This document shows positions 38,438 to 49,104 of a stretch of DNA of 64,000 bases, piece by piece. The notes below the pieces were generated by a model. It was given only the letters and a program-made list of their open reading frames with translations, was not told the DNA's origin and searched no databases. A program made the position numbers and the translations under genes. Location: positions 2,305,001 to 2,369,000 of the forward strand of contig NZ_CP102384.1 in the NCBI RefSeq assembly GCF_024628865.1, read 5' to 3'. Source of the stretch: Sphingopyxis sp. DBS4. GTDB taxonomy: Bacteria > Pseudomonadota > Alphaproteobacteria > Sphingomonadales > Sphingomonadaceae. The first letter of the stretch is position 1, and the number at the start of each line of letters is the position of its first letter.

Positions 38438-38788
38438 TCACATCATTTGATCGAGCGCGGCGATCGTTTCGCCAAGCACGCGCCTCAGCGAAAGGAGGCT
38501 TGCGCCCAGCGACATTTCCGGCCTTTCGGCCATCAACATCATGGCCTTCAGCACCGCGTTGGATTCCCGCGCCAACAGAATCAAATGCACGCCACTTGGG
38601 GCATTGGTGCCATTCAGCCAGTTTTTCGCGGTGCGATCACTGACGCCTGTCCACTTCATGATCATCTTCGTGCCGTTGCGCGTCGATCCAAACTCGACCT
38701 TCAAGGCCGAGGCGATCACCTGCGCGAATTCGGCATCCGTCAGTCTGTCGCGACCGACCGGAAATGAACTTCCCTTCTTCGGAAACAT
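38438..38788 (-). CDS. HTH-like hypothetical protein
   Basis: 116 residues with an internal helix-turn-helix-like stretch: TKMIMKWTGVSDRTAKNWLN near residue 40, then GTNAPSGVHLILLARESNAV. The N-terminus has DRLTDAEFAQVIASALKVEF. It is divergent from the serine recombinase gene (77-base gap), so it may regulate it. Similar proteins occur beside recombinase modules in alphaproteobacterial islands, but its function is unknown. Confidence 0.6.
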   Translation of the reverse strand: MFPKKGSSFPVGRDRLTDAEFAQVIASALKVEFGSTRNGTKMIMKWTGVSDRTAKNWLNGTNAPSGVHLILLARESNAVLKAMMLMAERPEMSLGASLLSLRRVLGETIAALDQMM

Positions 38789-38865
38789 GTTGCCCTCCCT
38801 TTGCTGTTAGAGAGGAGAGAGCAGGCAGCGGAGAAGCATCCGGGCAACATCAAGGCGCGACCACG

Positions 38866-40437
38866 ATGGTCATTGAGTGGAAAACAGACGATGAATTCCG
38901 ATCAGACGGCTCGCCACCAAAGCGGGCCGCTGAATATGTCCGTATGTCCACCGATCATCAGCAATATTCGACTGACAATCAGGCGACAGCAATACGCGCA
39001 TATGCCGAGAGGCGGGGATTCGAGATTGTCCGCACCTATGCCGATGAAGGCAAAAGTGGCCTTCAAATTGGCGGGCGCGATTCCCTGCAACAGCTTCTCG
39101 CGGACATCGACGGCGGCAACGTCGATTTCGAGGCCGTTCTCGTTTATGACGTTAGCCGGTGGGGGCGTTTCCAAGACCCGGATGAAGCGGCCTATTATGA
39201 GCTGCGCTGCAAACGCGCCGGGATCACCGTTCACTATATCGCCGAACAGTTCGAGAACGACGGCACCATTGGTTCGTCGATCATCAAAACCGTCAAGCGG
39301 GCGATGGCCGGTGAATACAGCCGCGAATTGTCGGTTAAGGTGTTTGCGGGGCAATGCCGCCTTATCGGCCTTGGCTATCGCCAAGGTGGCGCACCTGGCT
39401 TCGGGCTGCGCCGGATGCTTGTCGATGAACGTGGCCAGCACAAGGGCATTTTGGCCCGTGGCGAGCACAAGAGCATCGCTACGGATCGGATCGTGCTGGT
39501 GCGGGGGCCGGATGAAGAAATCGCGACTGTCCGCGACATCTACCGCCAGTTCGTCGAGGACGGCAGATCGGAACGGCAAATCGCCGATTGGCTGAATGCC
39601 CAAGGCATCCGCTCCGACTTAGGGCGTGCATGGACGCGCGGTGCGGTCCACCAAATTCTCATCAACGACAAATACGCCGGTCACAACGTTTGGGGCCGCA
39701 CATCCTTCAAGCTGAAAACCCGGCACGTTCGCAATGACCCATCGGACTGGATCAGGCACGACCAAGCATTTCCGGCCATTGTGTCGCAGGAGTTGTTCGA
39801 GCAAGCCCGCCGCATCATCGAGGAGCGGTCAAAGCGTCTGACCGACGATGACATGCTCGCGCTGCTGTCAGAAGCCTTGAAAAAGAACGGCTACCTGTCC
39901 GGCCTTATAATCGACGAATTCGAGGATGGGCCGTCCAGCAGTGCCTACCAGTCCCGCTTTGGCAGCCTGTTGCGCGCCTATTCACTTATCGGCTTCAGCC
40001 CCGACCACGATTATCGCTACATCGAGATCAACCGCGAATTGCGCCGGATGCACCCGTCGATTGTCAGGGACGTGATCGAGGGCGTGCGTGCCGCAGGCGG
40101 CACCGCGATCCAGAATCTCGAAGATGACACGCTGACAATCAACGACGAGATCACCGCCTCCATCGTTATCGCCCGGTGCAAGCTGACACGCGGCGGCCTC
40201 CGCCGCTGGAAAATCAGGCTCGACGAGACCTTGCGCCCTGACCTCACAATCTGCGTCAGAATGGACGAGGACAATATGACCGCGCACGACTTCTATATCT
40301 TGCCGCGCATGACCATTGAGGAAAGCGTGCTGCGGTTGGCCGACCACAACGGCCTGTCGTTTGACGCATTCCGCTTCGACGCGCTGGATGGATTGTTCAC
40401 CTTGGCGAAGCGCGTGCCATTTCGGCAGGCAGCATAA
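38866..40437 (+). CDS. Large serine recombinase
   Basis: 523 residues from the ATG at 38866. The resolvase domain has AAEYVRMSTDHQQYS with catalytic Ser28, VLVYDVSRWGRF and DGTIGSSIIKTVKRAMAGEY. A recombinase DNA-binding domain (WTRGAVHQILINDKYAGHNV, AFPAIVSQELFEQARRIIEE) and a C-terminal extension follow. It is inside the element and not at an end, so it is not needed to explain integration, which the tyrosine integrase covers. It is 3 bases upstream of a ParB-like gene, which suggests a joint function. Confidence 0.88.
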   Translation: MVIEWKTDDEFRSDGSPPKRAAEYVRMSTDHQQYSTDNQATAIRAYAERRGFEIVRTYADEGKSGLQIGGRDSLQQLLADIDGGNVDFEAVLVYDVSRWGRFQDPDEAAYYELRCKRAGITVHYIAEQFENDGTIGSSIIKTVKRAMAGEYSRELSVKVFAGQCRLIGLGYRQGGAPGFGLRRMLVDERGQHKGILARGEHKSIATDRIVLVRGPDEEIATVRDIYRQFVEDGRSERQIADWLNAQGIRSDLGRAWTRGAVHQILINDKYAGHNVWGRTSFKLKTRHVRNDPSDWIRHDQAFPAIVSQELFEQARRIIEERSKRLTDDDMLALLSEALKKNGYLSGLIIDEFEDGPSSSAYQSRFGSLLRAYSLIGFSPDHDYRYIEINRELRRMHPSIVRDVIEGVRAAGGTAIQNLEDDTLTINDEITASIVIARCKLTRGGLRRWKIRLDETLRPDLTICVRMDEDNMTAHDFYILPRMTIEESVLRLADHNGLSFDAFRFDALDGLFTLAKRVPFRQAA

Positions 40438-40440
40438 GCC

Positions 40441-41334
40441 GTGGCGCTGCCCGCCCAGCGCGTCGAGATGATCCCGATTGACCGGATCACCGTCGTCAAT
40501 CCGCGCCTGCGCAACAAGAAGGTATTCAAGGGCATCGTCGAGAACATCGCCGAAGTTGGCCTCAAACGCCCGATCACCGTCACTAGTCGCCATGGCGAGG
40601 ATGGACCGCTCTATGATCTTGTCTGCGGTCAGGGCCGCCTTGAGGCCTTCCGGCAACTTGGCCAGCTAGAAGTGCCTGCCTTGATCGTGACCGCCGATCA
40701 GGAAGATTGTTTCGTCGCCAGCCTCGTCGAGAATTGCGCCCGCCGTCAGCATCAGGCCGTGGACTTGTTGCAAGACATCCTCGGGATGCGCGGGCGCGGC
40801 TATTCCGACAACGAAATCGCCGCCATGACCGGGCTTTCCGCCAATTATGTCTATATCGTGGGAAGGCTTTTGGAACGCGGCGAGCGGCGTCTAGTCGCTG
40901 CCGTGGAGGCGGGCTATCTCCCCATATCCGTCGCCCTCGAAATCTGCGAAGCCGACGATCAGGGTGTGCAGGCCGCGTTGCACAAGGCCTATGAAGACAA
41001 TCTCCTGCGCGGCCGCGCGCTGATCGCCGCACGCCGTTTGGTGGACGTGCGAAAGCGGTCTGGCAAGGCCGCCAAACTCACCAAGCTGGTAGGCAAAGAT
41101 GCAGCGACAACACCCGAGGGGCTGGTGAAGGCCTTTCAGGAGGACACCGAACGAAAGCGCATGATGATCCGCAAGACAGAGGCGACCCGCAATCGCCTCG
41201 TCTTCATCGTCGAAGCGCTGAGCCAGCTATCGAACGACGAAACTTTCGTGGCGATCCTTGAAGATGAAGGGCTTGCAACGATTCCGGCCCGGCTTGCGGA
41301 TCGGATTCACAAAGTCAGGATCAGCGTCCAGTGA
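40441..41334 (+). CDS. ParB N-terminal-domain protein
   Basis: 297 residues, GTG start, 3 bases after the recombinase. PIDRITVVNPRLRNKKVFKG and KRPITVTSRHGEDGPLYDLV, then the GQGRLEAFRQLG segment and SLVENCARRQHQAVDLLQDI, follow the ParB/RepB/Spo0J layout of N-terminal CTPase fold plus HTH (YSDNEIAAMTGLSANYVYIV). The canonical GERR is replaced by GQGRL here. No ParA gene is adjacent, so classical partition is unlikely. Its stop overlaps the next start (GTGA). Confidence 0.85.
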   Translation: MALPAQRVEMIPIDRITVVNPRLRNKKVFKGIVENIAEVGLKRPITVTSRHGEDGPLYDLVCGQGRLEAFRQLGQLEVPALIVTADQEDCFVASLVENCARRQHQAVDLLQDILGMRGRGYSDNEIAAMTGLSANYVYIVGRLLERGERRLVAAVEAGYLPISVALEICEADDQGVQAALHKAYEDNLLRGRALIAARRLVDVRKRSGKAAKLTKLVGKDAATTPEGLVKAFQEDTERKRMMIRKTEATRNRLVFIVEALSQLSNDETFVAILEDEGLATIPARLADRIHKVRISVQ

Positions 41335-42224
41335 CCCGGAGCAATCGGCAGCGAAAAATCAAGCTGGCCTTTGAACAGACCAGTTTGCGGATTCAGCTTG
41401 GCGAGATCGAGCTTCTACGCGCGATGCCAGAATCGACCCGGAAATCGCCCAAATACGGCCAGATCGCGGCATCAATCACCGAAGTCGGCATTATCGAGCC
41501 GCCCGTCGTCGTTCGCGTGCCGGGGAAGGACGAGCGATACCGGCTGCTAGACGGGCATATCCGCATCGACATTCTGAAGGCGCGCGGGGACAAGGATGTT
41601 GTATGCCTAGTGGCGACCGACGACGAGGCCATCACCTACAACAAGCGCATCAGCCGCATGGCTATCGTTCAGGAACATAAAATGATCCTGAAGGCTCTTG
41701 AGAAGGGCGTTTCAGAGGAGCGCCTTGCGCGGGCGCTCAACGTCAACATTTCGAGTATTCGCAGCAAACGACGCTTGCTGGACGGAATTTGCGACGAGGT
41801 AGCAAAGCTGTTGCAAGACCGGATGGTGCCTCTCAACACATTTCGCGAGATGAAAAAGCTGCGCCCCATGCGGCAGATCGAAGTCGCCGAAACCATGATC
41901 GCAATGAACAGGTTTTCATGGCCCTATGCCAAGTCGCTTGTTGCCGCCACGCCGCAGCATCTGTTGACCAGCGAAAAACGCAAGACCGTGCGGGGTCTCA
42001 GCGATGAGCAGATCGAGCACATGGAACGGGAAGCGACAAACATCGACCGCGAGTTCCGCATGATCGAGCAGAGTTACGGAACCGACCATCTCGATTTGGT
42101 TTTGGCGACCGGCTATCTGGCCCGCATGACGGAAAACGTGCGCGTGGTTCACCACCTTGCCCGCTGTCACCCCGAACTGTTGGCCGAGTTCCAGCGGATC
42201 GTGCAACTCCGCGAAGCAGCGTAA
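41331..42224 (+). CDS. RepB C-terminal-like (ParB-like) protein
   Basis: 297 residues. The N-terminal third has ITEVGIIEPPVVVRVPGKDE and RYRLLDGHIRIDILKARG, a ParB-like fold with DGHIR in place of GERR. The rest (LLDGICDEVAKLLQDRMVPL, FREMKKLRPMRQIEVAETMI) resembles the plasmid partitioning protein RepB C-terminal domain. It overlaps the previous gene by 4 bases. The three genes recombinase, ParB-like and RepB-like form a compact unit whose joint role is unknown. Confidence 0.82.
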   Translation: MTRSNRQRKIKLAFEQTSLRIQLGEIELLRAMPESTRKSPKYGQIAASITEVGIIEPPVVVRVPGKDERYRLLDGHIRIDILKARGDKDVVCLVATDDEAITYNKRISRMAIVQEHKMILKALEKGVSEERLARALNVNISSIRSKRRLLDGICDEVAKLLQDRMVPLNTFREMKKLRPMRQIEVAETMIAMNRFSWPYAKSLVAATPQHLLTSEKRKTVRGLSDEQIEHMEREATNIDREFRMIEQSYGTDHLDLVLATGYLARMTENVRVVHHLARCHPELLAEFQRIVQLREAA

Positions 42225-42287
42225 CCGTTCAAATCGCCTACAACACCCGCAGCATTCACGCCCTTCGCCAATGTCGGGCCTCGGACT

Positions 42288-42632
42288 TCACGCAGCAAGC
42301 GGCGATGCCATCGGCCCCTTCGCCGGACGCGCACGAGGTGCGACGGAAATCCTCACGCGGACATCCCGGTTGAGCCGGTCGAGAATACGCATCAGCCGGT
42401 CAATGGTGAAACGGTCGAGTTTGACCTGGCGGATGCGCGAGAAATCCGCAGCCGCGATGCCGGTGCGCGCCTCGGCATCGCGCACCGTCAGTCCCTCGCT
42501 ATCGAGCGTTTTGACGATTTCAGCGGCAAGGATAGCGCGAAACTGACGAAGGTTCGCGTCGGGCACATCGAAATCGGCAAAGACGTTGCCGGAACCACGG
42601 ACCAGCTCGAAATCGTCATCATGGTCAGCCAT
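42288..42632 (-). CDS. HigA/XRE-type antitoxin
   Basis: 114 residues. Helical N-terminus, then an HTH: LDSEGLTVRDAEARTGIAAADFSRIRQ with RFTIDRLMRILDRLNRDVRV, typical of XRE-type antitoxins paired with Gp49-like toxins. It overlaps the toxin gene upstream by 8 bases and so would be translated after it. The antitoxin probably represses the shared promoter and inhibits the toxin by direct binding. The gene is convergent with the RepB-like gene. Confidence 0.8.
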   Translation of the reverse strand: MADHDDDFELVRGSGNVFADFDVPDANLRQFRAILAAEIVKTLDSEGLTVRDAEARTGIAAADFSRIRQVKLDRFTIDRLMRILDRLNRDVRVRISVAPRARPAKGPMASPLAA

Positions 42633-42984
42633 CGAGCATCTCCTTCAACCGCTTGATACGCTCGCGCACGAGGTCGATTTCGTGGCGCGGCGTCGAAATT
42701 CCCTTGGTCGATTTCTTCTGGAAGGCATGAACCACCCAGATGTCGTCGCCCACTTGCAGCGCGTAAACGACGCGATAGGCGTCGCCGCGCTCCTTGATCG
42801 CCAGTTCCCACACACCTGCCCCAAGTCCAGCGAGCGGCTTGGCGATTTCCGGTGTCCCACCATCTGCCACGACGGTCAGGGCATCAAACGCCCGATTCAT
42901 GGCCCGGTCGGGAAACGCCTCAAAATCCTTCCGCGCCGCCTTAATCCAAGAGATTGTGCGAAGGGTGTTACGCGATTTCGTCAT
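42625..42984 (-). CDS. HigB/Gp49-like toxin (RelE superfamily)
   Basis: 119 residues. ISWIKAARKDFEAFPDRAMN, AGVWELAIKERGDAYRVVYA and DIWVVHAFQKKSTKGI are the hallmarks of phage-derived Gp49-like/HigB toxins, which usually cut mRNA on the ribosome. It is first in the toxin-antitoxin pair on the minus strand, next to the integrase gene, and would stabilise the element against loss. Start ATG at 42984. Confidence 0.84.
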   Translation of the reverse strand: MTKSRNTLRTISWIKAARKDFEAFPDRAMNRAFDALTVVADGGTPEIAKPLAGLGAGVWELAIKERGDAYRVVYALQVGDDIWVVHAFQKKSTKGISTPRHEIDLVRERIKRLKEMLDG

Positions 42985-43025
42985 ATGTAGTCATATCTGC
43001 CAACAAAGTCAATCTACGATAACCG

Positions 43026-44264
43026 TCATGCCGCCGCTGCAAGGGACGTTCGGCGATCAAGCACCTCAACCGCCTTCAGCTTATGTTCGGGAGCGAGATG
43101 GGCATAGCGCAACGTCATGGCATAGTCGCTATGGCCGAGCAGCTCGCGAACGGTATTCAGATCGACACCCCCCATCACCAACCGCGATGCAAAGTGATGG
43201 CGCATGTCATGCCAACGGAATGCGGCAATGTCGGCATCCTTGAGCAAACGACGCCAAGAGAAGTTCACGCGATCAAACCGCTCCCCCGCTTCATTGAGGA
43301 ACACCAACCCGTCCGCTTCTTCTGCCCGTGCACGCCAACCCTGCAGGACCAGAGTTGCCTCACGGTTTAGCGGAATATGGCGCGTCCGCTTGGATTTGGC
43401 GGTAGCTCCTGTCACGGTCAGAATGCGCCGGTCGAGATCGACGTTGGACCATGTGAGATCGAACAATTCACCGCGACGGCAGCCAGTGTTGATCGACAGC
43501 AGGATGAGCGGCTTCACATGATCGGTGAACATTACCGTTCGCAGGCTGGGGAGCAGAACATAGCCGCGTTCACGCCGCCAATGATTGGCAGAATCGCGTT
43601 CGGCGCGACGGCGCTCCTCACGCGCATCCATCGCAGCGCGAAGCCTCTTCTCTTCATTGTCGTTTAGGAACCGAACCTTGAGGCAGTCGTCCGTTTTCGA
43701 CTTCTTGACCTTGGCGAGAGGATTGGCCGAAATCAGTTCCCAATCGACAGCGCGATTGAGCGCTGCCTTGATCGACGAAATATCGCGGTTGATGGTTTCC
43801 AGACTGAGGCCTCGCTCAATCTCACTGGCGCGCCACTTCTCGACATCCAGCCCTGTGATTTCATCCAGCCGCTTATTCAGCAAGGACTTGAAAGCCGTCG
43901 CCAGCCGCTTGAGGTTCTGCGCGTGCGCCCGCTGATTGGCCTTCGCCCAGATTTTATAGTCGCCATCAAGGAAGTCTTGAAAGGTCGGGACGCCCGGCTT
44001 TGGCTTGCGTGCTTCTATAGGGTCAATCCCGCGATAAACATCAGCAAGGATCGTGCGGGCGCTCTCACGCGCATCGGCAACGCCGAGCACATCTGCCCGT
44101 CCGAGGAAGACCCGCTTCCCACGCCCGTATTCGCAATACCAAGATTTAACGCCCGATGGCATCACTCGCAGCACCAACCCCTTTAGCCTCGTGTCGCGAT
44201 GCTCGACTTTGGAAGCCGGAACGGGCAACTTGTCGATTGCCATTTGGGTAAGTGCCGCACGCAT
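43026..44264 (-). CDS. P4-type tyrosine integrase
   Basis: 412 residues. The N-terminal arm-binding domain (DTRLKGLVLRVMPSGVKSWY, CEYGRGKRVFLGRADVLGVA) resembles DUF4102-type integrases. A SAM-like core domain is followed by the catalytic domain: INTGCRRGELFDLTW (Arg), HDMRHHFASRLVMGG (HxxR) and LLGHSDYAMTLRYAHL (His and Tyr). It catalyses integration at tRNA-Pro. It is transcribed away from attR, 190 bases from the 47-bp repeat, the standard place for such genes. The upstream gap holds the 23-bp repeat. Confidence 0.93.
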   Translation of the reverse strand: MRAALTQMAIDKLPVPASKVEHRDTRLKGLVLRVMPSGVKSWYCEYGRGKRVFLGRADVLGVADARESARTILADVYRGIDPIEARKPKPGVPTFQDFLDGDYKIWAKANQRAHAQNLKRLATAFKSLLNKRLDEITGLDVEKWRASEIERGLSLETINRDISSIKAALNRAVDWELISANPLAKVKKSKTDDCLKVRFLNDNEEKRLRAAMDAREERRRAERDSANHWRRERGYVLLPSLRTVMFTDHVKPLILLSINTGCRRGELFDLTWSNVDLDRRILTVTGATAKSKRTRHIPLNREATLVLQGWRARAEEADGLVFLNEAGERFDRVNFSWRRLLKDADIAAFRWHDMRHHFASRLVMGGVDLNTVRELLGHSDYAMTLRYAHLAPEHKLKAVEVLDRRTSLAAAA

Positions 44265-44296
44265 CGTCTACCGCCTTTGCTTGGTCCGCGAATCAT

Positions 44297-44319
44297 TCTG
44301 GTGGTGCGCTGGTGGTGCA
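44297..44319 (+). repeat. 23-bp direct repeat inside right end (arm-site candidate)
   Basis: Identical and same-oriented to 23331-23353. It lies in the upstream gap of the integrase gene, about 135 bases inside attR. Confidence 0.75.
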
Positions 44320-44453
44320 ACTTGGTGAAACAAGGCGCATCAAAATGGCACCGCGCGCAACGCCCTAAGTTATCAAAAAGTGGCTGATTTCTTAGGGAAA
44401 ATCAAGAATTATCGGAGCAATTGCGTTGCACCATGAACCCCCAAAAAAAGCGG

Positions 44454-44500
44454 CTGGGGGTGTGGGGGTCGGAGGTTCGAATCCTCTCGTCCCGACCAAT
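44454..44500 (+). repeat. attR core (47-bp tRNA-Pro 3' fragment)
   Basis: Identical to 23233-23279. It is only the 3' part of a tRNA gene, so it is not a functional tRNA. It restores the target upon excision. Confidence 0.93.
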
Positions 44501-44636
44501 TTTCCTTATAAATCAAATACATGAATACGGGAATACGGCCCGACGACAAAGGTGCCAGACCCGCTCCGGCGCCTGCCGAATATTCGCTATGCGAGACATC
44601 TCGGGCGCTTCTACGCCGTGGCGACAAGCATCAACT

Positions 44637-46088
44637 CTAAACCGCAACGGCGACAGCCGTGCCAACCGCGTCGAAGCAGGGAGACGCGAAGGTCAGTTGC
44701 AGATCGGCACCGCGTGCCTCGAGCTTGACCGGGCTGCCATCGCCGAGACGGACGCCCTCGCCCGAGAGGGCCAGATTCCTGACCACCAGCCGCGTGTGCG
44801 CCACCGCCCCCTTGACGATCAGGTTCACGCGCCCCGGTCCGGCGGTAAAGCGTACGGCCAGCCCGCATTCGGTCTCGCCATCCGATCGTGTCCACGGCCG
44901 CGTGCCATAGACGGCATCGCCATTTGCGCGAAGCCAGGCGCCGAAGCGTTTCAGGCGGCGAAGCTGCTCGTCGGGGATAGCGGCGTCGGTCGCGCGCGGC
45001 CCGACGTTGAGCAGCAGATTGCCGTTGCGCGACACGGCATCGATGAAATCATGGATCAAGGTTTCGGCGCTGGCGTAATCGCTTTCATCGTCGTTGCGGT
45101 TGAAACCGAAGCTGTGACTCATCCCGCGGGTCGCTTCCCATTTCTTCGCCTGGGTCTCGGCGAAGGCCGCATATTCGGGAGTCCGGAAGTCGCTGTGCGG
45201 AATTTCCGGCGGGATGATCCCCTTCGACGCATCGGCGCCCTGCCTGGCAACCGCGGCCCTGATCTTGCGATCGACATATCGCCGCACAAGCGGGATTTTG
45301 AGCAGATCGCGCTGGAGGCTCGCCGCCACCCAGCGGTCGTTGACGACGCCGTCGGGCACGGCCCGATAATAGTCGGCGAAAAGCCGGTATAGCGGCCCCG
45401 GCCGCGTCGGCCAGCTGATGTCGTTCCACAGCACCGATGGTTCGTAGCGGTCGATCAGTTCGCGCACCTGCGCCATCGCATAAGCGGGATAATCGCCGCC
45501 GGGCGTCGAAGAGAGGAAGTCCCCGAGAGTTCGCAGCGGGCGCCGGTTGAAGGTCCAGTCGATCCCGCCCGAATAATAGACCCCGAACCGCAACCCCGCA
45601 GCCCGCACCGCTGCTGCAAGTTCCCCGACGATGTCGCGCCTGGTCGTCCATCCCGCCTGATGCGGGTTCGCGACCCCGCTGGGCCACAGGCAAAGCCCGT
45701 CGTGATGCTTGGTGACGAGCACGACATAGCGCGCACCGGCATCGCGAAATGCCTCCGCCCAGGCCGAAGGATCCCAGTGATCGAGTCCCGCCTCGAACGG
45801 CTGCTTGAAATCCTCATAGGGCGCATCGCCATAATGCGCCCGGTGGAATTCGGCCGAGGGGGTTCCGGGCACCTTGATCGCATTGCAATACCATTCGGTA
45901 TAGGGAACCATCGTAACCGCCCGGTCATAATCCTTGGCGAAGGCCTCGCCGATCGAGCCGAGGCGCGGGGCGAAGCCCGGGATGGCAAAGGCGCCCCAGT
46001 GGATGAAAATCCCGAACTTCGCGTCCTGATACCAGTCGGGAACGCCGCGCGCGTTGAGTTCGGCGAGCGCCTGGGCGTTGGAGGCCAT
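44637..46088 (-). CDS. Alpha-L-fucosidase (GH29)
   Basis: 483 residues from the ATG at 46088. The N-terminal catalytic barrel has WYQDAKFGIFIHWGAFAIPG, ARYVVLVTKHHDGLCLWPSG and GLRFGVYYSGGIDWTF, typical of GH29, followed by SVLWNDISWP with the nucleophile-type Asp. A C-terminal beta region contains RNGNLLLNVGPRATDAAIPD. GH29 enzymes release alpha-L-fucose. No signal peptide is visible, so it may be cytosolic. It is divergent from the TonB receptor/transporter genes and probably belongs to the same locus. It starts about 140 bases past attR. Confidence 0.9.
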   Translation of the reverse strand: MASNAQALAELNARGVPDWYQDAKFGIFIHWGAFAIPGFAPRLGSIGEAFAKDYDRAVTMVPYTEWYCNAIKVPGTPSAEFHRAHYGDAPYEDFKQPFEAGLDHWDPSAWAEAFRDAGARYVVLVTKHHDGLCLWPSGVANPHQAGWTTRRDIVGELAAAVRAAGLRFGVYYSGGIDWTFNRRPLRTLGDFLSSTPGGDYPAYAMAQVRELIDRYEPSVLWNDISWPTRPGPLYRLFADYYRAVPDGVVNDRWVAASLQRDLLKIPLVRRYVDRKIRAAVARQGADASKGIIPPEIPHSDFRTPEYAAFAETQAKKWEATRGMSHSFGFNRNDDESDYASAETLIHDFIDAVSRNGNLLLNVGPRATDAAIPDEQLRRLKRFGAWLRANGDAVYGTRPWTRSDGETECGLAVRFTAGPGRVNLIVKGAVAHTRLVVRNLALSGEGVRLGDGSPVKLEARGADLQLTFASPCFDAVGTAVAVAV

Positions 46089-46233
46089 CAGCCGCGCCCT
46101 CCACCGATGCCGCCCATCGATCCCGTCAATCGATCCGTGGCGCGTGAATATCCTGCCATCCCATGTCTCCCCAGGCCCGCCCTCTTCGTGGCGACGACTT
46201 CCGTGACGCACGGCGGCGCGTCGATCATGATTA

Positions 46234-46249
46234 TTCTATAGTGATAGAA
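46234..46249. promoter_or_regulatory. Inverted repeat in AT-rich promoter region
   Basis: TTCTAT-AGTG-ATAGAA sits in the 472-base gap between the divergent fucosidase and TonB receptor genes. A second palindrome-like stretch, GAGAAAATAATTCTC, lies near 46298-46312. These could be operators for a sugar regulator. Apart from these the gap (46089-46560) contains no credible gene. Confidence 0.35.
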
Positions 46250-46560
46250 AAATATATTATGCAATGACAATATCGGCGGCAGCCGAAATCGCAGGAGAAA
46301 ATAATTCTCTATTTTCCATATGGATAAGCGAATCACGCTGGGCGCTGAAAATCGTGCGGACAGGCCAGCACCGCCGCCCCTCGCCGCAAATCCCGCATGT
46401 TCGATATATGATTATAGACTAATATATAAAACACCTCTAACGATGATGCCCGGGGGATGTCGCAACGGCATTTCACCGCACATAGCGTGGGATCCGCACC
46501 AGCGGGCCCATCGCGCCAATAATCGACCAGCAGGATCGCTGGCGGCGGGAGAGGCGTGGT

Positions 46561-49095
<2,535 letters not shown>

Positions 49096-49104
49096 GCCGC
49101 GCGC

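Noticed and set aside
44454..44500. A second tRNA-Pro gene at the right end
   Set aside because: Only the 3' part of the tRNA is present (no acceptor 5' stem or D-arm). It is the attR copy.
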